DNA from: an uncultured Pseudodesulfovibrio sp.
GTDB taxonomy: Bacteria; Desulfobacterota; Desulfovibrionia; Desulfovibrionales; Desulfovibrionaceae
Reading direction: 5' to 3'
DNA length: 64,000 nucleotides
NCBI RefSeq assembly: GCF_963677845.1
Contig: NZ_OY782498.1
Span: 1,681,518-1,745,517, forward strand
Position numbers and translations under genes: made by a program
The notes under the pieces: model-generated
Told to the model about the DNA's origin: nothing
The model's database searches: none
What the model saw: the letters and a program-made list of their open reading frames with translations, nothing else
Shown here: in pieces, positions 42,107-50,673 of the stretch
Layout: each line of letters starts with the position of its first letter
Numbering within the stretch: position 1 is the stretch's first letter

Positions 42107-42868
42107 ATGAATTACATCCAGCTTATTCTCGTATGCCTCTTCACTTCCTTGATAGGATTCAGTTCTATCGCCAAGGCTGAACATTTTCTAGCGATGGCGG
42201 CCCCGTACCCCCCGTATAGCTTCAGTAAGGGATTGCAAGTTGAAGGGATATCCGTCACCACGTTAATGACCATCATGAAACGATGCGGCACCCCTATCAG
42301 CAATCAGGAAATAAAGCTGGCCCCATGGGCTTATGCCTATGAATGTGCAGCACGCACACCACAAAGAATTATACTCAATGCAGTTCGCACCCCCAAAACG
42401 GAACAGCTCTATAAATGGGTCGGCCCCATCGCAACAAGCAAAGTCGTACTCATAGGTCGAAAGACAGACCATTTTTTGATAAACACAAAATCCGATCTCA
42501 AAGGACTTCGCATAGCTACCGTACGATGGAGCCGACCGGAAAAAGCTTTACTGGCTGGCGGTATAAAAGCAAACAGGCTCCACCGCAGCCCTGCTCATGT
42601 TCAGGCTCTTCGCCAATTAAGCAATGGAGAAGTGGACCTTTTTGCCTTTACGGAAAAAGGTGCCCCATATTTAATGGATGGACTGGGGATGATTCAAAGC
42701 GACTACACAATCTGCTATACCTTCGATGAGCAACCGCTCTACTTCGCCTTCAGCAAAGATACGGATGACAGCCTCATCTCTCGACTGAATAAAGAACTTA
42801 AAGACCTCAAGGCAACAGGAGTCAATGGCCAGAGTCAATTTGACAAGCTTTTGGCTCACTGGAAGTAG
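42107..42868 (+). CDS. Periplasmic substrate-binding protein, family 3 (PAAT-like)
   Basis: 253 residues with a Sec signal peptide (MNYIQLILVCLFTSLIGF, cleavage near AKA-E). The mature protein has the bacterial extracellular solute-binding family 3 layout: YPPYSFSKG at the ligand pocket, LKGLRIATVRW and a late ALRQLSNGEVDLFAF. No transporter genes are adjacent, so it is either an orphan binding protein or a sensor-linked one. The next gene is a chemotaxis receptor, but the Cache sensor there does not need it. Start ATG 42107 is preferred to a TTG nine bases upstream. Confidence 0.78.
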   Translation: MNYIQLILVCLFTSLIGFSSIAKAEHFLAMAAPYPPYSFSKGLQVEGISVTTLMTIMKRCGTPISNQEIKLAPWAYAYECAARTPQRIILNAVRTPKTEQLYKWVGPIATSKVVLIGRKTDHFLINTKSDLKGLRIATVRWSRPEKALLAGGIKANRLHRSPAHVQALRQLSNGEVDLFAFTEKGAPYLMDGLGMIQSDYTICYTFDEQPLYFAFSKDTDDSLISRLNKELKDLKATGVNGQSQFDKLLAHWK

Positions 42869-43032
42869 GTGCTAACTGGATACCACATTCCGGCACTACC
42901 ATTTCGCTCTATTCACCCGTTAACTTTAAACAAATTCATCCCTTATCACTCCAAAAATAGCACATAGAATATAATAGATTGACAGAATGATGCATGGCTG
43001 AATCCCTCCAAATTCATGCAAAGGAGAGAGTC

Positions 43033-44994
43033 ATGAAAATTCGGTCAAAATTCATTCTATCTATTATCATCCCTGTCATACTGTCAGTGGCTATCGTTTC
43101 CATTGCGGTTTCCCTTCAGTTCACAGGCACAGTCACAAACCTGTTTGAAGAATCATCCAAAGGTCAGCTTCAACGCATAGACGGATTGGTAAATCAATTC
43201 CTCAAAAGTCCAGCCAACGTCACCAGATATGTTGCGTCCCTACCATCCGTTAAAAATGGTGTTGGAGATTGGACTAAATTCTACGAAATACCGGGAAAAC
43301 CTTTTGCCGAAAGGCCCGATATGAATCCACAGGAAAAACAGGCATGCCAAACTTTCAACCAACTTCTCAAAAGTCACCCCGAATTTGCATATGTTCAAGC
43401 GGGACTGAAAGATGGTGGATATGCAGTTGCTCCCAACGAACAGCTCCCTGAAAAATATGATCCACGGAGACGTCCATGGTATAAGCAATGCATTTCGTCC
43501 CCTGATGAAACGACTCTCTTAAAAGCATACAAGACCACGGAAGGAGCACCCAATATCAGTATGGTCACGAAAATCAGAGCTGCCGACAATCAGGTGATTG
43601 GCGTTGCCTCCGTTGACCTTTCACTCTCGACCGTGTCTAAAATTGCTTCGGAAATCAAAATTGGAAAAACCGGATATGTCATGATCGTGCAAGGGGACGG
43701 GACAATTCTTGCCGACCCTCGATACAAAAATCATTTATTTCAAAAAATAAATGATTTGCCCGAAGCATATGTTTCAATGGACAAAACATCAGAAGGCATC
43801 ATCGAGGACCTGGATATCGAAGGAAATTCAATGTACGCGAGCGTATTTGTTTCTCCTAAAACAGGCTGGAAGTTCATTGCCCTTATTGAAGAAAGTGAAA
43901 TTGTGGCTGCATCGAATTCAGCCATATTCCAAACCCTGATAATCGGTCTTGTTATCGCCCTTATATTCGCACTGTTTGGATGGAGAATGGCTCAGTCGAT
44001 GACTACCCCAATTCTAAGAAACGGTAAGTTTGCCAGAAAAATTACATCTGGAGATCTTACGGCAGATCTCAGTTCCAACGGAAAGGATGAAGTTTCCAAT
44101 CTAGCCAACAACCTTGGCATGATGGGCAAAAAACTGCGCCAAATTGTCGGTGAAATCAGAACAACCGTTGAAGGAGTCACAACTGGTGCGGACGAACTCT
44201 CCACCACTTCCGAGACGCTCTCTCAAGGGGCAACTCAACAGGCAGCTAATGTTGAAGAAGTTGCTTCATCCATGGAAGAAATGGTCGCAAACATCTGCCA
44301 AAACGCCGAGAACGCCAAGGAAACAGAACAAATTGCTCTCCGTTCCGCTTCTGACGCCGAACGCGGTGGGCAGTCTGTTGCTCAAACGCTTAAGGCAATG
44401 CACGAAATAGCAGACAAAATATCTGTAGTTGAAGAAATCGCACGGCAAACCAACTTGTTAGCACTGAATGCAGCAATTGAGGCAGCACGGGCTGGTGAAC
44501 ACGGTAAAGGCTTTGCGGTTGTCGCTGCCGAAGTTCGAAAACTGGCTGAACGTTCGGGGCTGGCCGCAGCCGAAATCAGTGAATTATCTTCGTCAAGTGT
44601 ACGGGTTGCTGAAGAAGCTGGTGAAATGCTCAATCAAATGGTGCCGGACATTAAACATACAGCTCAATTGGTTCAGACTATTGCTGCAGCTAGTGAAGAG
44701 CAACAATCTGGCGCTGAAGGCGTAAATACGGCCATCCATCAACTCGACAATGTCATCCAACAAATAGCCTCCGCTTCGGAAGAAATGTCATCAACATCTT
44801 CCGAATTGGCAGGACAAGTCGACCATCTCAAAAACACTGTGGCCTTTTTCAACACTGGTAACACCAGTACATCAACTCACCAATCCTCAGTAACGATCAC
44901 AAAAACGGCACCCTCTGCTATTCAAACAGACACAAACCAATATTCAAGCATTGCGCTTGAAATGGATGATCAAAACGGATTCGAAAAATTCTAA
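43033..44994 (+). CDS. Methyl-accepting chemotaxis protein with double-Cache sensor
   Basis: 653 residues. An N-terminal membrane helix (about 8-30) precedes a dCache periplasmic domain (about 35-290, with [11 protein letters not shown] and [16 protein letters not shown]) and a second helix near 305-325. A HAMP segment ([14 protein letters not shown]) and the signaling domain follow, with the hairpin [21 protein letters not shown] near 480. The C-terminus lacks an obvious NWETF-type CheR tether. It senses a small periplasmic ligand and signals to CheA. Start ATG 43033 follows AAGGAGAG. A strong terminator follows the gene. Confidence 0.92.
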   Translation: MKIRSKFILSIIIPVILSVAIVSIAVSLQFTGTVTNLFEESSKGQLQRIDGLVNQFLKSPANVTRYVASLPSVKNGVGDWTKFYEIPGKPFAERPDMNPQEKQACQTFNQLLKSHPEFAYVQAGLKDGGYAVAPNEQLPEKYDPRRRPWYKQCISSPDETTLLKAYKTTEGAPNISMVTKIRAADNQVIGVASVDLSLSTVSKIASEIKIGKTGYVMIVQGDGTILADPRYKNHLFQKINDLPEAYVSMDKTSEGIIEDLDIEGNSMYASVFVSPKTGWKFIALIEESEIVAASNSAIFQTLIIGLVIALIFALFGWRMAQSMTTPILRNGKFARKITSGDLTADLSSNGKDEVSNLANNLGMMGKKLRQIVGEIRTTVEGVTTGADELSTTSETLSQGATQQAANVEEVASSMEEMVANICQNAENAKETEQIALRSASDAERGGQSVAQTLKAMHEIADKISVVEEIARQTNLLALNAAIEAARAGEHGKGFAVVAAEVRKLAERSGLAAAEISELSSSSVRVAEEAGEMLNQMVPDIKHTAQLVQTIAAASEEQQSGAEGVNTAIHQLDNVIQQIASASEEMSSTSSELAGQVDHLKNTVAFFNTGNTSTSTHQSSVTITKTAPSAIQTDTNQYSSIALEMDDQNGFEKF

Positions 44995-45008
44995 CCACAG
45001 ACAAAGAA

Positions 45009-45042
45009 AAGCCCCATTTCCATATGGAAATGGGGCTTTATT
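45009..45042. terminator. Strong terminator after the chemotaxis receptor
   Basis: AAGCCCCATTTCC pairs with GGAAATGGGGCTT around ATAT, with A-rich and T-rich flanks. It may serve both the receptor and the small minus-strand gene. Confidence 0.88.
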
Positions 45043-45073
45043 ATGCACTTGTTAACAAGGATTGAATCGTTAA

Positions 45074-45244
45074 TTATTCCTTGTCAGGAGACCAATTCGG
45101 GTCACGGTATTTGTCAGGGTTGTACAGACGCCAATCAGAGCCATCGTCATACTTCTCATCTGCACCGGGATACGGCGTGAATATTTTTTCATCTTTCTTG
45201 TCGTCTTTATGACAATCGATATTTTCAAAATATGACTTTTCCAT
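45074..45244 (-). CDS. Small acidic/aromatic protein of unknown function (56 residues)
   Basis: A 56-residue reading frame from ATG 45244, with AGGGG six bases ahead, to TAA. The product is charged and hydrophilic, with Lys/Asp runs (CHKDDKKDEK) and a Tyr/Trp/Pro-rich second half (WRLYNPDKYRDPNWSPDKE). No membrane segment. It lies 91 bases downstream of the fumarase beta gene on the same strand, with a hairpin at 45295-45324 between, and ends next to a terminator. Codon use and the ribosome-binding site support a real gene. No family recognised. Confidence 0.55.
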   Translation of the reverse strand: MEKSYFENIDCHKDDKKDEKIFTPYPGADEKYDDGSDWRLYNPDKYRDPNWSPDKE

Positions 45245-45294
45245 TGCAAACCCCTGATACCATTCTCTTTTTACTTATCTCGAATCATCTCATT

Positions 45295-45324
45295 AGGACT
45301 GAAACGCCAAAGCGTTCAGGTCCT
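45295..45324 (-). terminator. Imperfect hairpin after the fumarase beta gene
   Basis: AGGAC-TGAA-CGC pairs with GCG-TTCA-GTCCT with single bulges around CAAA. No clear T-run, so a processing or weak termination site at most. Confidence 0.35.
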
Positions 45325-45335
45325 CTGTGAATGAA

Positions 45336-45887
45336 TTATTCTACGCTGTCAAGCTTGGGTTTTACATACAATTCCCCGCCGTGACAGTCGTTAATAACCA
45401 ACAACGGAAAATCCTTCACTTTCATTGCGCGAATAGCTTCTGGGCCGAGTTCTTCAAAAGCAATCACCGTGGATTCCACAATAGAATTAGACAACAAGGC
45501 TCCTGCTCCACCAGTAGCTCCAAAGTACACACCCTTGTGTTCTTTCATGGCATCTTTAACTTCATCAGAACGTTTCCCCTTACCGATGGAGGCTTTCATG
45601 CCAAGCGAATGTAATCTCGGGGCATAGGTGTCCATTCGATAACTGGTGGTAGGACCAGCAGAACCAATAGGACGGCCCGGAGGGGCCGGAGAAGGACCAA
45701 CATAATAAATGGCAGAACCTTCCAGTTCAAACGGAAGTTCCTTGCCTGCATCCAACAAATCAAACAACTTTTTATGGGCCGCATCACGTGCGGAATGAAT
45801 CGTACCAGTCAGGAAAACGACATCTCCAGCCTTTAACTGCACCATATCTTCATCGGTCAACGGGGTGGTCAATTTATATTCAGCCAT
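45336..45887 (-). CDS. Fe-S fumarate hydratase, beta (C-terminal) subunit
   Basis: A 183-residue C-terminal-type subunit of the class I, oxygen-sensitive fumarase/tartrate dehydratase family. Typical segments are LKAGDVVFLTGTIHSARDAAHKKL, the conserved GPTTSYRMD and GATGGAGALLS. It joins the alpha subunit to hydrate fumarate to malate. Start ATG 45887 overlaps the alpha stop by one base (TAATG) with GAGGAGG ahead, so the subunits are coupled. The longer in-frame extension is rejected. Confidence 0.88.
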   Translation of the reverse strand: MAEYKLTTPLTDEDMVQLKAGDVVFLTGTIHSARDAAHKKLFDLLDAGKELPFELEGSAIYYVGPSPAPPGRPIGSAGPTTSYRMDTYAPRLHSLGMKASIGKGKRSDEVKDAMKEHKGVYFGATGGAGALLSNSIVESTVIAFEELGPEAIRAMKVKDFPLLVINDCHGGELYVKPKLDSVE

Positions 45888-46726
45888 TACAGTACGACCT
45901 CCTCGTGACGTTGGGAATGACACTGGACATTGACCGCCAGAGGCAAACTCGCCAAATGGCACGGTTCCAAAGTGATCTTGACGCCAAGCACGGTCGTCTT
46001 GCCGCCCAAGCCCATGGGACCAATGCCAAGCCCGTTGATGGCTTCTTCCAATTCCTTTTCCATTTCCGCAACACGCGGATCAGGATGCGTGTCATCCAAT
46101 TCTCGCAGAAGTGAACTTTTCGCGATCTTGGCAGCGTGTTCAAAAGTGCCGCCGATACCAATGCCGATAACAGTAGGCGGACACGGATTGGGACCAGCTT
46201 CCGCGACCCTGTTGATGACAAACTTCTTGATACCTTCCCACCCTTGAGCCGGGGCTAGCATGGTGACACGAGACATATTCTCTGCACCGCCGCCTTTGGC
46301 CATGTAGGAAATTTTCAATTTGTCGCCGGGGACCATGTCAAAATGAATGACAGCCGGTGTCCCGTCGCCTGTATTGGCACGAGTTAGCGGATCGCAAGCG
46401 GATTTGCGAAGAAAACCTTCGTCATATCCTTTACGGGTTCCCTCATTAATGAGGTCACGGAGATTGCCGCCGACGATTTTACAATCATCGCCCACCTCAA
46501 CATAATACACAGCCAGACCACAGTCCTGACACAGAGGCAACTTAGTCTCCATGGACAGATCTGCATTTTCCAGCAATTGACGCAGAACTTCCTTGGCAGA
46601 AGAAGATGTCTCTTCAGCCATGGCCTGCTCCAATTTGTTACGAACGTCCTGAGGAAGCTCCGTGTTGGCCTTGATACACATCGTGGCCACAGCTTCAACA
46701 ATGTCCGCTGCCTGAATTTCTCTCAT
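45887..46726 (-). CDS. Fe-S fumarate hydratase, alpha (N-terminal) subunit
   Basis: A 279-residue N-terminal-type subunit with the [4Fe-4S]-ligand cysteines in PLCQDCG (near residue 66), PNPCPPT (near 185) and EPCH (near 256). It converts fumarate and malate for the reductive or oxidative TCA branch. It follows fumarate reductase on the same strand, so the two enzymes form one metabolic unit (malate to fumarate to succinate). Its Shine-Dalgarno GGAGG (46734-46738) lies inside the end motif of a palindromic repeat element. Confidence 0.9.
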   Translation of the reverse strand: MREIQAADIVEAVATMCIKANTELPQDVRNKLEQAMAEETSSSAKEVLRQLLENADLSMETKLPLCQDCGLAVYYVEVGDDCKIVGGNLRDLINEGTRKGYDEGFLRKSACDPLTRANTGDGTPAVIHFDMVPGDKLKISYMAKGGGAENMSRVTMLAPAQGWEGIKKFVINRVAEAGPNPCPPTVIGIGIGGTFEHAAKIAKSSLLRELDDTHPDPRVAEMEKELEEAINGLGIGPMGLGGKTTVLGVKITLEPCHLASLPLAVNVQCHSQRHEEVVL

Positions 46727-46732
46727 AAGATT

Positions 46733-46800
46733 GCCTCCGGCGGCTTAGGGAACCTTTTGAAAAAGGTTCCCTAAGAACCCTCCAAAACTTTTTATCGCTC
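46733..46800 (+). repeat. Dispersed palindromic repeat element, copy A
   Basis: GCCTCCGGCGGCT (46733-46745) runs into the hairpin 46745-46774, where TTAGGGAACCTTTT pairs with AAAAGGTTCCCTAA. The tail CCCTCCAAAACTTTTTATCGC matches the tail of the other copies. It sits between frdB and the fumarase genes. Confidence 0.7.
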
Positions 46801-46914
46801 GCTTCGCTCAAAGCTATGCAAGCGCGTTACGTTAACTTTCGAAATACAACTAAAATAAAACCAACTCTCAACCCGACAGCCTGACCGCCCACCATTCTCC
46901 CCCCTCCGCAACGC

Positions 46915-46995
46915 TGCATAAAAAGTTGAGGAAAGGAAATGGGATAAGGATCTGGGGGAAGGGAAGAGGAAGAACCTCTTCTCTTCCCCCAGCCA
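46915..46995 (-). repeat. Dispersed palindromic repeat element, copy B (inverted)
   Basis: In the opposite orientation to copy A: GCATAAAAAGTTGAGG (tail), then the hairpin 46952-46992, where CTGGGGGAAGGGAAGAGG pairs with CCTCTTCTCTTCCCCCAG (one G-T), with AAGAACC at the loop. The frdB stop lies 16 bases beyond. It may end or stabilise the frd mRNA. Confidence 0.65.
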
Positions 46996-47007
46996 TCTGA
47001 GACATTC

Positions 47008-47745
47008 CTACTTCTTGAATATTCTTTTCAATGAAGTGATACCCATCTTCCTGCGAAGGAAGCCGAGCTGATTTTGTAACGGTAAATGTTTGGGACAAAC
47101 GTCTTCACAAGCCAAAAGGCCCATGCAGCCAAAAATCCCCATGTCATTACCAATAATTTCATAATAATCATTTTCAGTCCGTTTATCACGCGGATCGATA
47201 AGGAAACGGGCAACACGATTCAACGCAGCCGCTCCCATAAAATCGTCTCGCAGACGAGCCGTACCACATGCAGAAATGCAGCAACCACATTCCACACACC
47301 GTTCCAACTCGTAGATATCCACGGCCTGCTTGTTATCCATCCGTTCTTCAAGAGCGGCTGGATCAAACTTCTTGTTCGTGTGTATCCAGGACTCGGTCTT
47401 GGTATACATCTCACGGAACCAAGAACCTGTATCCACAGACAAATCGCCAACCAACTTGAAGACCGGCAGCGGCAACAAGGTGATCTCACCGGGCAAATCT
47501 TTTGTCTTGGTATGACAAGCCAAACCAGGGCGGCCATTAATGACCATGCCACAGGAACCACAAATACCGGCACGACAGCAGAAATCAAACTGCAATGACG
47601 AATCCTGCTCCTCACGAATACGATTGAGCGCAATAAACAACGTCATGGAGTCGGTTTCTTCCAACACGAACTCCTGCATATGTGGCGCAGACTGCTCATC
47701 CTCTGGATTATACCGGAATATGTTGAATTTCAGTAATCTGGACAT
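47008..47745 (-). CDS. frdB: Fumarate reductase/succinate dehydrogenase iron-sulfur subunit
   Basis: 245 residues. The N-terminal [2Fe-2S] ferredoxin domain has CCRAGICGSC and a later GLAC. The C-terminal domain has CVECGCCISAC and CMGLLACEDVCP, ligands for the [4Fe-4S] and [3Fe-4S] clusters. It carries electrons between the FAD subunit and the membrane heme subunit. It starts three bases after the frdA stop, with AAGGAA ahead. Gene order frdC-frdA-frdB matches the Wolinella-type quinol:fumarate reductase. Confidence 0.92.
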   Translation of the reverse strand: MSRLLKFNIFRYNPEDEQSAPHMQEFVLEETDSMTLFIALNRIREEQDSSLQFDFCCRAGICGSCGMVINGRPGLACHTKTKDLPGEITLLPLPVFKLVGDLSVDTGSWFREMYTKTESWIHTNKKFDPAALEERMDNKQAVDIYELERCVECGCCISACGTARLRDDFMGAAALNRVARFLIDPRDKRTENDYYEIIGNDMGIFGCMGLLACEDVCPKHLPLQNQLGFLRRKMGITSLKRIFKK

Positions 47746-47748
47746 GCT

Positions 47749-49584
47749 TTATTCCTTCTTGTCGTCGGCGCTAATAATTTCAGACTTGCCGTAGCCACGG
47801 TCTCCCGGAGGAATTTCGACGACCTCGGTGGCGGCTTCATATTCGAGCGTCGGCAAAGTATCGCCTTCGTTCTTCCAGTAGGCCAATGTACGATTAAGCC
47901 AGTCACGATCATTACGTGCAGTAAAATCTTCGCGATTGTGAGAACCACGGGATTCCGTCCGCATGAGAGCACCGTATGCAACCATAAGGGCCATCTTGGC
48001 CTGCCCTTCAAGTTTCAGTGCTGCGGCCAGCTCCGGGTTGACCCCCTTGCCGTCCGACCGCAAACCGACATTCCTTGCACGGGCTAATGCTTCTTGAAGA
48101 GAAGCAACGCAGGTTTCAAGACCTTCCTGAGTGCGGAAAATGTTGGCACCCTTATGCAAAGCGTCCTGCATGGCAGCACGAACCTTATAAACATTCTCGG
48201 AACCGTTAGTGCAGTTGATAAGAGCATCGATGCGCGATTGCTGTTTTTTGACCGTATCATTGATAAGCGAAGTCTTAAATTCGGTCTCACACCCTTGGAG
48301 GTATTCAGCGATTTTGCGACCGATGATACCACCAGCGACTACGGTTTCTGCAAGGGAGTTACCACCAAGACGGTTAAAGCCGTGCATATCCCAACACGCA
48401 GCTTCACCTGCTGCAAACAGACCGTTAAGGCCATACGCAGCGCCGTCCCTATTGGTACGTACACCACCCATGGAATAATGCTGTGTGGGACGAACCGGAA
48501 TCAACTGATGAATCGGATTCACGCCAAGGAAGGACGTACAAATTTCGTACACTTCACGAAGCTTGCCGGTAATATGCTCTTCACCCAAGTGCCGAATATC
48601 AAGCCAGAGATGCTCACCATAAGGAGACTTGACGCCATGGCCCTCACGCATGTGATGAGTCATCCAACGAGAGACCACGTCGCGAGAGGCAAGCTCGGCC
48701 TTATCCGGTTCGTATTCGTGCATGAAACGTTTTTCATTAACATCAAGGAGCGTTCCACCATCACCACGACATCCTTCAGTAACGAGAATATCGGTCGGGA
48801 CGATACCCGTCGGATGGAACTGAACGGCTTCCATATTACCCATGGGAACGACACCTGTGTCCACACACATAGTGTGCGCTCCACCGTCACAGATAACTGC
48901 ATTCGTCGTATTCGGATAAATACGTCCGAATCCGCCAGCCGCAATCATGGTCGCCTTGGACAAGTAAGTCCGCAACTCACCAGTACGCAAGCAACGGACA
49001 ACAGCACCGTAGCAGGTATCGCCATCCTGAATCAGGGCAATGGCTTCGGTTTTGTCATGGACCTCGACACCCATCTGGGCACACCGGTTATCCATGGTGC
49101 ACATGACCGCATGGCCTGTGCCATCTGACGTATAACAGGTACGCCATTTAGCCGTACCGCCGAAGGAACGGGCCATGATGAGCCCTTCTTTATCCTCGGC
49201 TTCTATTTTTTCAAACTGCTTGCCGCCCTTGTAGTAAATAGACTTGCCGGGAACAACGCGGTTCCACGGCACGCCCCAATGGGCCAGGCGGCGCATTTCA
49301 ATGGGAGCCGCGTCTGCGAACAGACGGGCCACTTCCTGGTCACAACCCCAGTCAGACCCCTTGACGGTGTCTGCAAAATGAACGTCAGGGCAATCACCCT
49401 CACCCATAACCGAGTTGCCCAAGGAAGCCTGCATGCCTCCCTGTGCGGCGGAAGAATGGGAACGACGAGCCGGGACCAGGCTCAAACAGATGGCGGAGAA
49501 ACCAGCGTCAGCCGCTTCTACAGCAGCGCGCTCGCCCGCCAGACCTGCGCCGACAACAAGAAAATCGGTGTAGATAGTCTGCAT
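47749..49584 (-). CDS. frdA: Fumarate reductase/succinate dehydrogenase flavoprotein subunit
   Basis: 611 residues. Dinucleotide motif VVGAGLAGERAA is at the N-terminus, and the covalent-FAD histidine is H43 in RSHSSAAQGGM. The active-site region includes HPTGIVP and RYHYS-like TQHYSMGGV. The C-terminal capping helix is typical. It reduces fumarate to succinate or does the reverse on the cytoplasmic face. Its start has AGGAGA upstream. The order and the five-helix frdC favour a menaquinol fumarate reductase over an aerobic succinate dehydrogenase, but direction cannot be proved from sequence. Confidence 0.93.
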   Translation of the reverse strand: MQTIYTDFLVVGAGLAGERAAVEAADAGFSAICLSLVPARRSHSSAAQGGMQASLGNSVMGEGDCPDVHFADTVKGSDWGCDQEVARLFADAAPIEMRRLAHWGVPWNRVVPGKSIYYKGGKQFEKIEAEDKEGLIMARSFGGTAKWRTCYTSDGTGHAVMCTMDNRCAQMGVEVHDKTEAIALIQDGDTCYGAVVRCLRTGELRTYLSKATMIAAGGFGRIYPNTTNAVICDGGAHTMCVDTGVVPMGNMEAVQFHPTGIVPTDILVTEGCRGDGGTLLDVNEKRFMHEYEPDKAELASRDVVSRWMTHHMREGHGVKSPYGEHLWLDIRHLGEEHITGKLREVYEICTSFLGVNPIHQLIPVRPTQHYSMGGVRTNRDGAAYGLNGLFAAGEAACWDMHGFNRLGGNSLAETVVAGGIIGRKIAEYLQGCETEFKTSLINDTVKKQQSRIDALINCTNGSENVYKVRAAMQDALHKGANIFRTQEGLETCVASLQEALARARNVGLRSDGKGVNPELAAALKLEGQAKMALMVAYGALMRTESRGSHNREDFTARNDRDWLNRTLAYWKNEGDTLPTLEYEAATEVVEIPPGDRGYGKSEIISADDKKE

Positions 49585-49595
49585 GGCTATTTCTC

Positions 49596-50246
49596 CTAGT
49601 TAACGCTCAGGAACAGGAAGCGGACCAAGGTGATCAATCCGATACCAACGAAGAGCAGAGTAAGCATATTTTCACTACGCTTGAACTTGGGACGATCCTT
49701 GTCCTTCACAAATCCCCACTTCACGCCGATACGGTAGAGACCGATGCCGACATGCAACTCTGCCAAAGGCAGAAGGATAAGATAGAACACGGCCCAGAAG
49801 CCACCCTGAATACGGGCAGCGGACTTCGCAGCGGTGATAGGCAGATCAGTGAGAATCACCCACATGTGGATGGACCCCATAACCAGAATAATCATGGCGG
49901 AGACAACTTGGACTACCCACAACCAAGTGTCACCATGACGCATCATCCGGGCATGTTGCCAGATGGTTTTCTGACCATCAGCACGAAACGGAATCTTCCG
50001 TGCGGCCAGTACAAAGTGTGTCAGGAAAACAAGAAAAATAAGCGGACCGCCAACCTGAGCCATACCTGTCGCCTCAAAGAAATGAGCGATAGCATTCATG
50101 ACATTCGGGCTGATAACAACACTGGAAACCAGTAGCATGTGACACCACATGAACAAAATCAGACTGACGCCGGACAGCATCTGGAGCCAGTCCAATGCGC
50201 CATCCCACTTGCCGGATTTGCCAGCTGGTGCGTAACTGATGGACAT
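49596..50246 (-). CDS. frdC: Fumarate reductase diheme cytochrome b membrane subunit
   Basis: 216 residues with five membrane helices. Heme-ligand candidate histidines lie in MWCHMLLVSS (helix 1), FLTHFVLAARK, GSIHMWV and AELHVGIGLYRIG, the spacing seen in Wolinella QFR and Bacillus SdhC. It anchors FrdAB and exchanges electrons with menaquinone. It is the first gene of the frdCAB-fumarase operon, with CGGAGGG ahead of the ATG. Confidence 0.9.
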   Translation of the reverse strand: MSISYAPAGKSGKWDGALDWLQMLSGVSLILFMWCHMLLVSSVVISPNVMNAIAHFFEATGMAQVGGPLIFLVFLTHFVLAARKIPFRADGQKTIWQHARMMRHGDTWLWVVQVVSAMIILVMGSIHMWVILTDLPITAAKSAARIQGGFWAVFYLILLPLAELHVGIGLYRIGVKWGFVKDKDRPKFKRSENMLTLLFVGIGLITLVRFLFLSVN

Positions 50247-50673
50247 TCAATCCCTCCGTTAGGTTAAACACAGAAGTTCCCTCGACAATCAATCACTAAA
50301 CCTATGCTTGCCAAAGGTTTTTTGTCAATATCTCCAAACATCTCTCGCAGGGTCTCCCCTCTGAATGCAGGATAAGAAAAAGCAAAAAAAGCTATTGATT
50401 GCACGGTCAAACAATGCTCTTTGAGTGCAATATTTTTTTCTCACTTTTTCTTTTTTTTCTTGGAGAAAAGAGAAGATTCAAACAAAACGCGCTGCAATCA
50501 ATGACGGATAATGGTTTTCATTTGAGTCGTGCTCGGTTACGGTGCCCCTCTGCTCAGATAGCTGTAAGTCTACTTAAACTTGCCAGCACGATTTTCCGAC
50601 TTATCTTGTTGGAACCCAATTAACCTTTGAAACAAACTCTTCACGAACATGATGAACCATACGGAGACTGCCC
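50247..50673. promoter_or_regulatory. Divergent promoter region between frdC and the M16 peptidase gene
   Basis: 427 bases without a convincing gene. A plus-strand hairpin at 50398-50431 (ATTGCAC pairing with GTGCAAT, inner TCAAA with TTTGA) is followed by seven T residues and looks like a terminator with no gene before it. T-rich tracts follow at 50440-50462. No clear operator was recognised. Confidence 0.4.

Noticed and set aside
41887..42180. Tyr-rich open frame (MFYVYYDYHH at its start) upstream of the periplasmic-binding-like gene, resembling a leader peptide for tyrosine.
   Set aside because: The frame runs 97 codons into the next gene, there is no terminator or antiterminator after it, and no Shine-Dalgarno sequence precedes it.
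48094..49128. Plus-strand open frame (about 344 codons) opposite frdA.
   Set aside because: frdA is a clear fumarate reductase flavoprotein on the other strand. The plus frame is a shadow of its codon pattern.
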